NCBI GenBank assembly: GCA_964542855.1
Contig: CAZIWJ010000031.1
Location: 1 to 22,928 of the forward strand
Direction of reading: 5' to 3'
DNA: 22,928 nt
DNA from: CAZIWJ01 sp964542855
Lineage (GTDB): Bacteria; Bacteroidota; Bacteroidia; Cytophagales; Cyclobacteriaceae
Each line of letters opens with the position of its first letter. Positions within the stretch are counted from its first letter, which is position 1. The notes below the pieces were generated by a model. The model had not been told where the DNA came from. It saw only the letters and a list, made by a program, of their open reading frames with translations, and made no database searches. Positions 15,557 through 22,928 of this stretch are shown piece after piece. A program made the position numbers and the translations under genes.

Positions 15557-16495
15557 ATGGATAAAGCATCATTCCGGATAATTTTTATGGGCACGCCCGA
15601 ATTTGCTGTACCCTCCCTGCAAACGCTGGTAGAGCATGGTTTTCAGGTGGTAGCTGTGGTTACAGCGCCCGACAAGCCTAAAGGCCGGGGAAGGAAACTC
15701 AGCCCGTCGCCGGTAAAAGAATATGCGCTAAGCCAGGATATACCGGTACTGCAGCCAACAAACCTGAAAAGCCCCGTTTTTGTAGAAGAGTTGCAATCTT
15801 ACCGGGCCACGCTGCAAATTGTAGTAGCCTTTCGTATGCTTCCAGTTGTAGTTTGGGAGATGCCGGAAATCGGCACGTTTAACCTGCATGCCTCTCTGCT
15901 GCCCCAGTACCGGGGTGCAGCCCCGATTAACTGGGCCATTATAAATGGGGAAACAGAAACCGGGGCTACCACTTTTATGCTGAAGCATGAAATCGATACC
16001 GGTGACATGCTTTTCCAGGAAAAGGAGCCCATTTATCCTGACGACACGTTAGGTACGCTGTACGAACGACTGAGGCATAAAGGTGCCGGGTTGGTATTGA
16101 AAACCACCGGGGCTATTTTATCGGGCAATTACACCCTTCAACCCCAACCCGGGAGTGAGGAACTACATAAAGCACCCAAACTGACCAAAGAAACCTGTGA
16201 AATAAACTGGCAACAGCCAGCCGAACAGGTAAGAAACTTTATTCGCGGACTCAGCCCGTTTCCTGGCGCGTGGACGCACCTGACGGTTAATGGCCAGGCC
16301 TTATTTTTTAAAATCTTTTATGCCGAAAGAACAGGGCAGGTATCGGCTAATTTAAAACCGGGAGAATACCAGACAAGCAATAAATCCAGGCTACTCATAC
16401 AAACGTCCGACGAATTACTGTCTGTCACCGAACTACAGGCAGAGGGCAAAAAGAAAATGAAAACAGAAGATTTTTTAAGGGGAAACACACTATGA
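15557..16495 (+). CDS. fmt: methionyl-tRNA formyltransferase
   Basis: 312 residues. Transfers a formyl group from 10-formyltetrahydrofolate to Met-tRNA(fMet), giving the initiator tRNA. FMGTPEFAVPSLQTL at 10-24 opens the Rossmann domain. The catalytic Asn-His-Asp triad is visible as N109 and H111 (NLHASLLPQYRGAAPINWAI) and D147 (HEIDTGD). RGLSPFPGAWTHL in the second half starts the C-terminal tRNA-binding domain. Length and domain order are normal. It overlaps the next gene, folA, by four bases (ATGA). The pairing makes metabolic sense because both enzymes use folate cofactors. Confidence 0.97.
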   Translation: MDKASFRIIFMGTPEFAVPSLQTLVEHGFQVVAVVTAPDKPKGRGRKLSPSPVKEYALSQDIPVLQPTNLKSPVFVEELQSYRATLQIVVAFRMLPVVVWEMPEIGTFNLHASLLPQYRGAAPINWAIINGETETGATTFMLKHEIDTGDMLFQEKEPIYPDDTLGTLYERLRHKGAGLVLKTTGAILSGNYTLQPQPGSEELHKAPKLTKETCEINWQQPAEQVRNFIRGLSPFPGAWTHLTVNGQALFFKIFYAERTGQVSANLKPGEYQTSNKSRLLIQTSDELLSVTELQAEGKKKMKTEDFLRGNTL

Positions 16496-16992
16496 CAAGA
16501 TCTATAATGGTAGCTATTTCCGATAACTACGTAATTGGAAAAGATAATGACCTGATTTGGAACATGCCCGCCGACCTGGCTTACTTTAAACAGGTAACCA
16601 AAGGGCACTTCGTAATTATGGGGCGTTTATCTTTTGAATCGTTGGGAGGAAAATCGTTACCCGGCAGGGTAAATATTATTGTTACCCGTAACCGGGAATA
16701 CCGAAAGGAAAACTGCCTGGTGTTTCACAGCCTGGAAGACGCACTGGCAGCCGGCGATCAACACAAACAGGAAGAAGTATTTATTTTAGGAGGGGGTAAA
16801 ATATACGCAGAGGCACTTGATAAAGGCCTGGTAAACCGCATGTATATCACCGAAATTCACGGGGAGTTTGAGGGAGATACTTATTTTCCCCGTTTCGACC
16901 GTTCAGCGTGGGAAGAGGTAAAGCGCGAAGATCACGAAGCTGATGAGCAAAATCCTTACCCTTACACCTTTGTTGTTTACGAAAAAAAGTAG
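16492..16992 (+). CDS. folA: dihydrofolate reductase
   Basis: 166 residues. Reduces dihydrofolate to tetrahydrofolate with NADPH, supplying the one-carbon pool that the upstream Fmt draws on. Family markers are VIGKDNDLIWNMPADLAYFK at about 14-33, with D28 as the active-site acid, MGRLSFESLGG at 43-53 (Ser in place of the commoner Thr in MGRxTxESIG), and FILGGGKIYAEAL, the GG cofactor motif. The ATG lies inside the fmt stop region (ATGA overlap), implying translational coupling. The gene is followed at once by a hairpin with a T-tract. Confidence 0.96.
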   Translation: MTRSIMVAISDNYVIGKDNDLIWNMPADLAYFKQVTKGHFVIMGRLSFESLGGKSLPGRVNIIVTRNREYRKENCLVFHSLEDALAAGDQHKQEEVFILGGGKIYAEALDKGLVNRMYITEIHGEFEGDTYFPRFDRSAWEEVKREDHEADEQNPYPYTFVVYEKK

Positions 16993-16995
16993 GGT

Positions 16996-17020
16996 AAGCG
17001 GGCGCAATTACCCGCTTTTT
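16996..17020 (+). terminator. intrinsic terminator after folA
   Basis: AAGCGGG (16996-17002) pairs perfectly with CCCGCTT (17011-17017) around an 8-base loop, followed by T to 17020. It lies 3 bases after the folA stop. GGGTAA (16992-16997) can pair with TTACCC (17008-17013) as an alternative. On the minus strand a T-run follows the same hairpin after 9 bases, so it may also serve the convergent DinB-like gene. Confidence 0.7.
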
Positions 17021-17023
17021 AAA

Positions 17024-17632
17024 TTAGGAAGCCCGGGCAGTTTCTTTTTGCTCATGCCCGATTTCGTGTTTAAAATCTTTTTCTCCCGGTTCCCAATTCA
17101 TCCGGTCGATCAGGGAAGAAATGTGAGCGAGGTGATGCCTGCCGTGCCAGGCATATTTGGTGATGGCTTCACCAAGCGTTACTTCCTTGTCTCGTTCAAT
17201 CGGGGAAAAGGCTCTTTTCAGGTCTTCTTCCGTGAGGTCATTGATCAGCATAACCCACCGCTGATGCAGTGATGTGATTAACTGCAGGGAAGGCTCAACC
17301 GGAGCTTCCAGGCTATCAGTGAGCTTGGCCCAGTCTTTCTCCGCAAAACTTTTCGTTCGCGGGCTCTCCTCGGTTAATGCTAATTTGAAACGGATGAAAC
17401 CATTCATATGGCTATCGGCCAGGTGATGAACAACCTGCCTGATAGTCCAACCATTAGGGCGGTACTGGGTGTTTAGTTGTTTATCAGATAACCCGGTAAC
17501 AACCTCTTCCAGCTTTCCTGGAAGCTTTTCAATAGCCTCTACGCTTTCTGTTAGTGAATCAAGCGTAACTTCGGCGGGCTGACGATAAATGCCGATTGGA
17601 TAGCGTAGCGATTTTAGTGCAGGTGGATACAT
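17024..17632 (-). CDS. DinB/YfiT-family putative metal-dependent hydrolase or thiol transferase
   Basis: 202 residues forming one DinB-type four-helix bundle. The motif NGWTIRQVVHHLADSH at about 60-75 and KYAWHGRHHLAHI at about 159-171 supply the histidines (around H69/H70, H163, H167) expected to bind one divalent metal. The sequence YPIGIYRQP at the N-terminus is typical of the YfiT branch, called a metal-dependent hydrolase and linked in Firmicutes to bacillithiol S-transferases. The substrate here is unknown. It converges with folA. A short dyad (CTGATTA/TAATCAG, 17655-17676) lies about 23 bases ahead of its start and could be an operator. Confidence 0.85.
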   Translation of the reverse strand: MYPPALKSLRYPIGIYRQPAEVTLDSLTESVEAIEKLPGKLEEVVTGLSDKQLNTQYRPNGWTIRQVVHHLADSHMNGFIRFKLALTEESPRTKSFAEKDWAKLTDSLEAPVEPSLQLITSLHQRWVMLINDLTEEDLKRAFSPIERDKEVTLGEAITKYAWHGRHHLAHISSLIDRMNWEPGEKDFKHEIGHEQKETARAS

Positions 17633-17947
17633 ATTCGTTGATAGTACGTTTACACTGATTATTTTACTGTAATCAGCTTACAATTTAATAAAATATCTAC
17701 TATTTCAATAATAAATTAAACTTTTAAAAGATTATAGCCCATTTTAATTCAAAACAAGCAGTAAAAAAAGACAACCTGTGATTATTTCATGATGTATGGT
17801 AAGTAGTTTTACGGCCACAATGTTTTCTTTGCGATTTACTTACGTACACAAGATAGTACGTGAATTGGTAAAAAATACACATATTAATGTAATCTGGAAT
17901 AAATATCCACAATAAAACAGGGATATAAACCACAAAAACCGAAGCAG
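17633..17947. other. AT-rich intergenic region with two short dyads
   Basis: About 315 bases upstream of the DinB-like gene and downstream of the glycosyltransferase operon. No gene was seen. Two perfect short inverted repeats stand out: CTGATTA/TAATCAG (17655-17661 and 17670-17676, 8-base loop) and ACGTAC/GTACGT (17842-17847 and 17856-17861, 8-base loop). Neither is followed by a T-tract that would make it a clear terminator. A TTTTG...TATAATCTTT stretch on the minus strand is a loose promoter candidate for the DinB-like gene. Confidence 0.45.
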
Positions 17948-18913
17948 CTAGCCCTGAAATAATTTTCGGAAACTCTCGGTAATAAAGCCAATGCCGTAAC
18001 CAGAAAGCTGAACAAAAGCCGCAGCTAAGCTTAATATGGCCAGGTAAAAGCTGCGGGTTTGGCGGGCGGCATCCATTACGATGAGCAAAGCATAGACCAA
18101 AAGTAAGCAGGTTCCCAGGACAAACAGTGGCTTACTAATTAGTGGGGTAAGCAGGTAAACAAGGAGAGCAATAACAAAAACAGCGGGAAAAGTATGGACC
18201 AGTTTTAATTCTTCCGGGTAAAACCGGGCAATGTTGATCCTCGCCCGCCCAAAAAAATGCACCTGCCGGTAAAATTGCTTCAGGGTAGTTCGTCGCTTGT
18301 GAAAAACAAACGCACTCGAAATTAACCCGACTTTGCAACCCGAAGCCATGATACGCGCACTAAACTCGATATCTTCGCCCATGCGGGTAATTTTATACCC
18401 TCCGGTAGCTTCGTAAACTTCTCTGCTAATTCCCATATTGAAGCTCCTAGGGTGAAATACTCCCGCTCGTTTCTCCCTGCCCCTGATCCCCCCGGTCGTA
18501 AACAGGGAAGTCATGGAATAGCTGATGGCTTTTTGTAGGGGGTTAAAATCAGGGTGGGCGCGGTCAGGGCCCCCAAAAGCATCATAATGGTAATGGTTCA
18601 ACGCCTCGTCAACGTGCTTCAGGTAATCGGGGGGTATAATACAATCGGAATCGAAAACAATGAAATACTCACCTGCCGCCCGGTCAAAGCCATAGTTCCT
18701 GCTAAATCCCTGCCCGCTGTTTTCCTTGTAGTAGTAGCGAACATTAAGTTGCCCGGCGTATTGCTCCACCTGCTTTTCACAGGTGTGAGTTGAGCCATCT
18801 TCTATGATTAACACTTCAAAATCCTGATATACCTGTTTTAGCAGGCTTTTCAGCAATTCATCTACTTCATCGGGGCGATTGTATACCGGGACTATAATGG
18901 AATACTTGGGCAT
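17948..18913 (-). CDS. family 2 glycosyltransferase with C-terminal membrane helices
   Basis: 321 residues. The GT-A fold begins at residue 4 (YSIIVPVYNRPDEVDELLKSLL). EDGS at about 37-40 and DSD at about 88-90 are the nucleotide-sugar and metal-binding positions, and GEDIEFSARI in the middle supplies the acidic catalytic-base region. Three hydrophobic helices fill about 240-315 and anchor the enzyme in the inner membrane. It transfers a sugar from an activated donor to an unknown acceptor, probably a lipid or polysaccharide. It starts two bases after the stop of the preceding glycosyltransferase gene (TAA-CC-ATG), so the two are co-translated, and it is the last gene of the operon. Confidence 0.9.
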   Translation of the reverse strand: MPKYSIIVPVYNRPDEVDELLKSLLKQVYQDFEVLIIEDGSTHTCEKQVEQYAGQLNVRYYYKENSGQGFSRNYGFDRAAGEYFIVFDSDCIIPPDYLKHVDEALNHYHYDAFGGPDRAHPDFNPLQKAISYSMTSLFTTGGIRGREKRAGVFHPRSFNMGISREVYEATGGYKITRMGEDIEFSARIMASGCKVGLISSAFVFHKRRTTLKQFYRQVHFFGRARINIARFYPEELKLVHTFPAVFVIALLVYLLTPLISKPLFVLGTCLLLVYALLIVMDAARQTRSFYLAILSLAAAFVQLSGYGIGFITESFRKLFQG

Positions 18914-18915
18914 GG

Positions 18916-19899
18916 TTAATCAGGAACTGTGGTGGTTTCCTGGGTTCTTTCGGCAATAATATAATCGCTTTCCTTGTTGCTGGTTTGCGTAATCATTTCG
19001 CCCAGGAACCCGGCCAGGAACAGCTGAACGCCAACGATCAGTGCCACCAGAGCCAGGAAAAACAACGGCTGGTCAACTACTTCGCGTACAGGTAATCCGT
19101 AAGAGATATTATAAATTTTTTCAGCAATAACCCAGATGGTGATAATGAGCCCGCTGAAAAACGAAAGGGTTCCCAGGCTGCCAAAAAAGTGCATGGGGCG
19201 CTTCTTGAACTTGGAAACAAAGCTGATGGATAGCAGATCGAGAAACCCATAAATAAACCGTTCCAGTCCGAATTTAGTGTAGCCGTATTTCCGGGCCCGG
19301 TGTTCTACTACCTTCTCCCCTATTTTACCAAACCCGTTTCGCTTGGCAATTACCGGGATGTAGCGGTGCATTTCTCCGTACAGCTCAATATGCTTCACTA
19401 CCTTCTGGTGGTAGGCCTTTAGCCCGCAGTTAAAATCGTGCAGTTTAATACCTGATAGCTTACTGGTAACGTAGTTGAAAAACTTTGAGGGAACAGTTTT
19501 GCTGATAGGATCGTAGCGTTTTTTCTTCCAGCCCGAAACCAGGTGAAGACCATCTTCTTTAATCATGGTGTACAAACCAGGAATTTCATCCGGGCTATCC
19601 TGCAAATCTGCATCCATAGTAATAACAACCTCTCCTTTTGCCTCCCGGAACCCCAGGCTAAGCGCCGCCGATTTGCCGTAATTCCTGGAAAAAGCGATTC
19701 CCTTAATGTTCGGATGGGTCTGGCTGATTTTTTCAATAACCAACCAGGTATCGTCGCTACTGCCGTCGTCTACGATAATCACCTCGTAAGTAAACTGGTG
19801 TTCGTTCATTACCCGCTCAATCCAGGTTACCAGTTCGGGTAACGATTCTTCTTCATTGAAGGCAGGAACCAGTACTGATATATTGAGTTGATTGTTCAT
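18916..19899 (-). CDS. family 2 glycosyltransferase, DPM1/GtrB type
   Basis: About 327 residues from the preferred start (Met at 19897-19899, giving MNNQLNISVLVPAFNEEE). The frame also allows a start 18 bases upstream at 19917. Seen: VLVPAFNEEESLPELV, IIVDDGSSDDT, MDADLQDSPDEI (the DxD site) and HDFNCGLKAY with GEMHRYIPV, all typical of polyprenyl-phosphate sugar synthases. The C-terminal part has two membrane helices in hairpin form (about 230-255 and 265-295). Such enzymes load a sugar onto undecaprenyl phosphate for use on the far side of the membrane. It is likely to act with the adjoining glycosyltransferase. It follows the DUF4199 gene after about 75 bases. Confidence 0.9.
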   Translation of the reverse strand: MNNQLNISVLVPAFNEEESLPELVTWIERVMNEHQFTYEVIIVDDGSSDDTWLVIEKISQTHPNIKGIAFSRNYGKSAALSLGFREAKGEVVITMDADLQDSPDEIPGLYTMIKEDGLHLVSGWKKKRYDPISKTVPSKFFNYVTSKLSGIKLHDFNCGLKAYHQKVVKHIELYGEMHRYIPVIAKRNGFGKIGEKVVEHRARKYGYTKFGLERFIYGFLDLLSISFVSKFKKRPMHFFGSLGTLSFFSGLIITIWVIAEKIYNISYGLPVREVVDQPLFFLALVALIVGVQLFLAGFLGEMITQTSNKESDYIIAERTQETTTVPD

Positions 19900-19974
19900 A
19901 ATTAGTTCGCTAAACATGGGTTACGATACAACGGAAATGCACTTCGTTAACGACCAGTTAATTACCTTTCAATA

Positions 19975-20514
19975 CTAAGATTTACTTTTCTTTGAAACAA
20001 TTTTTCGTTTAGAAGCCAGGGCCAGTACCGACGTAAGAAAGAGCCCTATAAGTAATTTGCGGATCAGATCATCCAGCGATAAGTCCAGTAAACTGGTTTC
20101 TTTAACTTCTTCTAATGCTTTCCTGTAAGCCGCTTCATTCAGCTGGCTAATAACCTGTTCTTTATTATCGACCAGTAAATTGGTTCGGTTCTGCACGTAT
20201 TGCTGCAAAATGTCGGAATCAATAAGCGGGAATATCAGGCCGATGAAGAGGGCCGTAAGCACAGCCAGCGTAACGTAACAGAAAAAACCAACGGTCATTC
20301 CTTCCCAGAACTGGAGGTTGCCGCCATTGTAGTAGTCGCGAAACTCCCGGATAGCAAAGTACACAAAAAGGCCAATGATAATAAAGTCAGGAATATCATT
20401 GGAGGTAAACGGGCTCTCATCCATAAAATACAAACCGAGCAGCACGGCAATGGCCAGCAGGCTGGCAAAGGCTCCGTATTTTATGGGTACCTGTAATAAA
20501 GGCTGATTACTCAT
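19975..20514 (-). CDS. DUF4199 family membrane protein
   Basis: 179 residues matching the DUF4199 pattern of Bacteroidota. It opens with a helix (IKYGAFASLLAIAVLLGLYF), then a second segment at about 43-56 followed by the conserved REFRDYYNGGNLQFWEGMTVGF block, a third helix (about 75-96), a charged amphipathic stretch (about 105-150) and a final helix near 155-168. The function of the family is unknown. The start overlaps the end of the dihydroorotase-like gene by eight bases, so translation is probably coupled. The gene sits between that gene and the two membrane glycosyltransferases, an arrangement I believe recurs in Cytophagales (from memory, not checked). Confidence 0.85.
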   Translation of the reverse strand: MSNQPLLQVPIKYGAFASLLAIAVLLGLYFMDESPFTSNDIPDFIIIGLFVYFAIREFRDYYNGGNLQFWEGMTVGFFCYVTLAVLTALFIGLIFPLIDSDILQQYVQNRTNLLVDNKEQVISQLNEAAYRKALEEVKETSLLDLSLDDLIRKLLIGLFLTSVLALASKRKIVSKKSKS

Positions 20515-21799
20515 CGATCCACATTTTTTCTGCGTTTATCACTCCTTTAACCTTGCCGTGCAGCAATTCATTCATTAAAGGGGTATTTGTTGAAACAGAA
20601 TAATTGCTGTTCCGGTCGTACATCCACTCCTCATCGGCAGAGAACCAGGTGAGGTTGGCAGAGGCACCTTCCTCAAAAGCCGGTTGTTCCAGCCCCAGTA
20701 ACTCCCGCGGAGCCGAGGTGATTTTCTGGATTAACCGGCTGAGTGGTAAATCATTACCTGCCAGCTTATTGAGCATGGGGAAAAAAGATTGCAACGTTAT
20801 ACTGCCCGAACTGGCCAAATCGAATTCACAATTTTTGCTGTCGATGTCCTGGGGCCGATGGGCCGATACAATAACATCAACCGTGCCATCGGCAACGCCC
20901 TTAAGCAAAGCCTCCCGGTCGGTTTGGCCGCGGAGCGGGGGAACCAGCTTAAAGTTGGTATCGAAAGAACTTACGTCTTCGTCGGTGTATAATAAGTGAC
21001 TGATGGAAACATCGCAGCTAACCGGTAACTTCCTCACTTTAGCGTCGGCAATGAGGGCCAGCCCCTCAGCGGAAGAAATATTGCTAAAGTGCAGGTGGGG
21101 AGGGTTAGCGTGGGCCTCCTCCAGGGCGTACTGCAGCAGCAGTAAATCGCGCTGAATAGAGGCTGTTTCGGCAATAACCGGGATTCCCGACATACCCAGC
21201 TGGATAGAAACATTTCCTTCGTGCATATGGCCCAGGGCGGCCAGGTGGCGGTCTTCGGCCCGGTTAATCAGCAGGCCGCCAAAACTGCCGGTATATTGCA
21301 GGGCCTTGAGCATGACCTGCGGATGCCAGAGGCTGTGGTACCCGTCGGTAAAAGCAACTGCCCCGGCCCGGTGTAAATCAATCATTTCGGTTAGCTCGGT
21401 TCCGGCAGTTTCCAGGGTAACTGCGGCAGCAGGAAACAACCGGGGCACCCCTCCAGAAAAAGTGCTGATGTGGTTAACCGTGCTTTTTTGCTGAACTACA
21501 GGAATAGTATTGGGGTGAAGAAGTACACCGGTAAACCCGCCTGCGGCAGCGGCCCGGCTGCCGGTAAGCAGCGTTTCCTTGTATTCCTCACCGGGGTCGC
21601 AGAAATTAGCCTGCATATCAACCCACCCGGCACTGACGTAGTTTCCGTTCCCTTTTATTACCCGGTAATTGCCCTCCTGAATTTCTCCTCCCGGAACAAT
21701 AGCCGTAATTTTTCCCTGTTCAATAAGTAGGTCAGTTTCTTGATGGTGCTGAGGATGTTCCGGGTGAATCAGTGTAAATGAGGAAAGCAAAAGTGCCAT
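20507..21799 (-). CDS. dihydroorotase-like protein lacking the metal ligands (PyrX/PyrC'-like)
   Basis: About 430 residues from the preferred ATG at 21797-21799, whose product (MALLLSSFTLIHPEHP...) matches the family N-terminus. The open frame extends to 21844 but the extra 15 residues look non-homologous. The overall order follows type I dihydroorotase (pyrimidine synthesis), but the catalytic positions are changed. Numbering from the 21844 start, D-x-H-x-H-x-R-x-P-G reads DMQANFCDPG (76-85). The HAED histidine is Arg195 in NRAED. The His of the LHxxHVS segment is Asn255. TDHAPH reads SAHRPQ (327-332), losing the catalytic Asp. It therefore should not bind zinc or catalyse. Non-catalytic homologues in Pseudomonas support aspartate transcarbamoylase. 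No pyrB lies in the window. Confidence 0.85.
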   Translation of the reverse strand: MALLLSSFTLIHPEHPQHHQETDLLIEQGKITAIVPGGEIQEGNYRVIKGNGNYVSAGWVDMQANFCDPGEEYKETLLTGSRAAAAGGFTGVLLHPNTIPVVQQKSTVNHISTFSGGVPRLFPAAAVTLETAGTELTEMIDLHRAGAVAFTDGYHSLWHPQVMLKALQYTGSFGGLLINRAEDRHLAALGHMHEGNVSIQLGMSGIPVIAETASIQRDLLLLQYALEEAHANPPHLHFSNISSAEGLALIADAKVRKLPVSCDVSISHLLYTDEDVSSFDTNFKLVPPLRGQTDREALLKGVADGTVDVIVSAHRPQDIDSKNCEFDLASSGSITLQSFFPMLNKLAGNDLPLSRLIQKITSAPRELLGLEQPAFEEGASANLTWFSADEEWMYDRNSNYSVSTNTPLMNELLHGKVKGVINAEKMWIDE

Positions 21800-21885
21800 G
21801 AAAAACGTGGGTTTATACCGTAACTTGCCCAACCGGATTACCATTTATTCCGGACTGGCCGTAAAACTATATAATTCTTAATACA

Positions 21886-22671
21886 TTGAATGCAAAACAA
21901 AGGGAATTAAAGGCATTACTCGATGCCAAAGTGAAGCAATATAACCAGCCCGATTTCATCGACAGCGATCCTGTTACTATTCCTCACGAATATACCCAAA
22001 AGCAGGATATCGAAATTAGCGGGTTATTCGCAGCAGTGCTGGCCTGGGGATTACGCAAAACCATTATCAGTAAATGTCGGGAGCTTTTTCAGCTCATGGA
22101 CCATGCACCCTACCAGTTTATTACCCAGCACGGGGAAAGCGACCTGAAACGGTTAATGGCATTTAAGCACCGCACATTTACCACCACCGACCTGCTATAT
22201 TTCATTGCCTTCCTTCGTCATTATTATTCTCATCACGATTCGCTGGAAGATGCATTCCTGGTTAACCAACAGGCCGAAACCATTGAGCAGGGCCTGGTTA
22301 ATTTCCACCACCAGTTTTTTAGCCTGGAATTTGCCCCGCACCGAACGCGTAAGCACATTGCTACCCCGGAACGAAAATCGGCCTGCAAACGGCTGAATAT
22401 GTTTTTGCGGTGGATGGTTAGGCAAGACCAGCAGGGAGTGGATTTCGGCATCTGGAAGCGCATCCGAACCGGCCAGCTGGTTTGCCCCTGCGATGTGCAC
22501 GTGTTTCGTGAAGCCCGTAAGCTTAAACTGATAAGCCGGAATGCCGCCGACTGGCAGAGTGCCCTTGAACTAACCCGTCGGTTGAAATCATTTAGTAAAG
22601 AAGACCCGGTGCAGTACGATTTTGCCCTGTTCGGCCTGGGCATAGAAGCCCGGAAAAAGGGCCTAATGTAG
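21886..22671 (+). CDS. TIGR02757 family protein
   Basis: 261 residues matching the uncharacterised TIGR02757 family common in Bacteroidota. Typical segments are the N-terminal DFIDSDPVTIPHEYTQKQDIEISGLFAAVLAWGLRKTI, an RHYYSHHDSLEDAF helix, a KRLNMFLRWMVRQDQQGVDFGIWKRI block and the closing DPVQYDFALFGLGI. The helical pattern with LNMFLRWMVR and a late conserved aspartate recalls HhH-type DNA glycosylases, and a role in DNA repair has been suggested on similarity grounds only. The apparent start is TTG at 21886-21888 (the nearby ATG is out of frame). It is divergent from the dihydroorotase-like gene and ends three bases before the opposing phosphatase gene. Confidence 0.85.
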   Translation: MNAKQRELKALLDAKVKQYNQPDFIDSDPVTIPHEYTQKQDIEISGLFAAVLAWGLRKTIISKCRELFQLMDHAPYQFITQHGESDLKRLMAFKHRTFTTTDLLYFIAFLRHYYSHHDSLEDAFLVNQQAETIEQGLVNFHHQFFSLEFAPHRTRKHIATPERKSACKRLNMFLRWMVRQDQQGVDFGIWKRIRTGQLVCPCDVHVFREARKLKLISRNAADWQSALELTRRLKSFSKEDPVQYDFALFGLGIEARKKGLM

Positions 22672-22674
22672 CAT

Positions 22675-22928
22675 TCAACCGTGTAAATGAGCATGCAGAT
22701 CTTCTACGTGCTGTTGCAATATCGGTAATGCCAGCCGAGGATCGGTTTTATCAATATCATGAATAAACCAGTAATCAATAATATCGGCCCATTGGGGAAA
22801 CTGATCTAGCATCATGGGCTTATGTTCGGCTTCATCAATAGCAACGATACGATCTGCCTGCTTTAAATCGGTTAGTTGTAATTGTAAAGATTCCCGCTCG
22901 AGCGGAGGTTTGGGTAAATTCAGGGGTT
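22675..22928 (-). CDS. low-molecular-weight protein tyrosine phosphatase, C-terminal part (runs off the right edge)
   Basis: The minus frame is open from the window edge to a TGA at 22675-22677 and encodes the last 83 residues. The segment ADRIVAIDEAEHKPMMLDQFP followed by DIIDYWFIHDIDKTDP fits the C-terminal half of the LMW-PTP fold, where the DP pair after the tyrosine/tryptophan-rich loop supplies the general acid in classical enzymes. The P-loop CxxxxxR lies outside the window, so activity cannot be judged. It converges tail-to-tail with the TIGR02757 gene with three bases between the stops. Confidence 0.7.
   Translation of the reverse strand, partial: PLNLPKPPLERESLQLQLTDLKQADRIVAIDEAEHKPMMLDQFPQWADIIDYWFIHDIDKTDPRLALPILQQHVEDLHAHLHG

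Overview
The window looks like a chromosomal stretch from a Bacteroidota member, most likely of the order Cytophagales. Evidence: a dimer-type (GlyQS-fold) glycyl-tRNA synthetase, DUF4199 and TIGR02757 family genes, no obvious Shine-Dalgarno sequences ahead of most starts, a TAnnTTTG-type promoter box upstream of glyS, and moderate GC (mid to upper 40s percent by eye). I cannot name a genus. No rRNA, tRNA, CRISPR array or complete transposon was seen.

Left part (1-2625): a CIA30-domain protein gene on the minus strand is followed by an AT-rich island. The island carries an intact DprA-like gene directly preceded by the last ~35 codons of a phosphoribosyltransferase (PRTase) gene. That gene order matches the PRTase + DprA module described as ShosTA, so the island looks like a defence or toxin-antitoxin locus whose PRTase partner has decayed. 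Its flanks are non-coding and scarred.

Oxidation block (2626-8374): minus-strand alkB (alkane 1-monooxygenase) followed by a two-subunit molybdenum hydroxylase of the IorAB/aldehyde oxidase kind (2Fe-2S subunit, then a Tat-exported molybdopterin subunit). This suggests a route from terminal hydroxylation to aldehyde oxidation. A 730-bp intergenic region with repeated motifs and a bulged hairpin separates alkB from a divergent front-end-type fatty acid desaturase. The desaturase appears to end in an intrinsic terminator that lies inside the 3' end of the opposing nitroreductase gene.

Middle (8427-15254): a nitroreductase, a lipoprotein gamma-glutamyltransferase-like Ntn hydrolase lacking the usual substrate-binding arginine, an RND/MMPL exporter translationally coupled (TAATG) to a small four-helix membrane protein, and glyS.

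Right part (15346-22928): fmt and folA form a compact pair (ATGA overlap) closed by a hairpin terminator, followed by a DinB/YfiT-like protein on the other strand. A minus-strand operon then encodes a dihydroorotase-like protein that has lost its metal ligands, a DUF4199 membrane protein and two family-2 glycosyltransferases with membrane anchors. A divergent TIGR02757 gene converges on the 3' end of a low-molecular-weight phosphotyrosine phosphatase gene that runs off the right edge.

Most of the window is ordinary housekeeping and accessory metabolism. The points most worth following are the decayed PRTase/DprA locus, the alkB-iorAB arrangement, the catalytically dead dihydroorotase homologue and the unusual Ggt-like lipoprotein.
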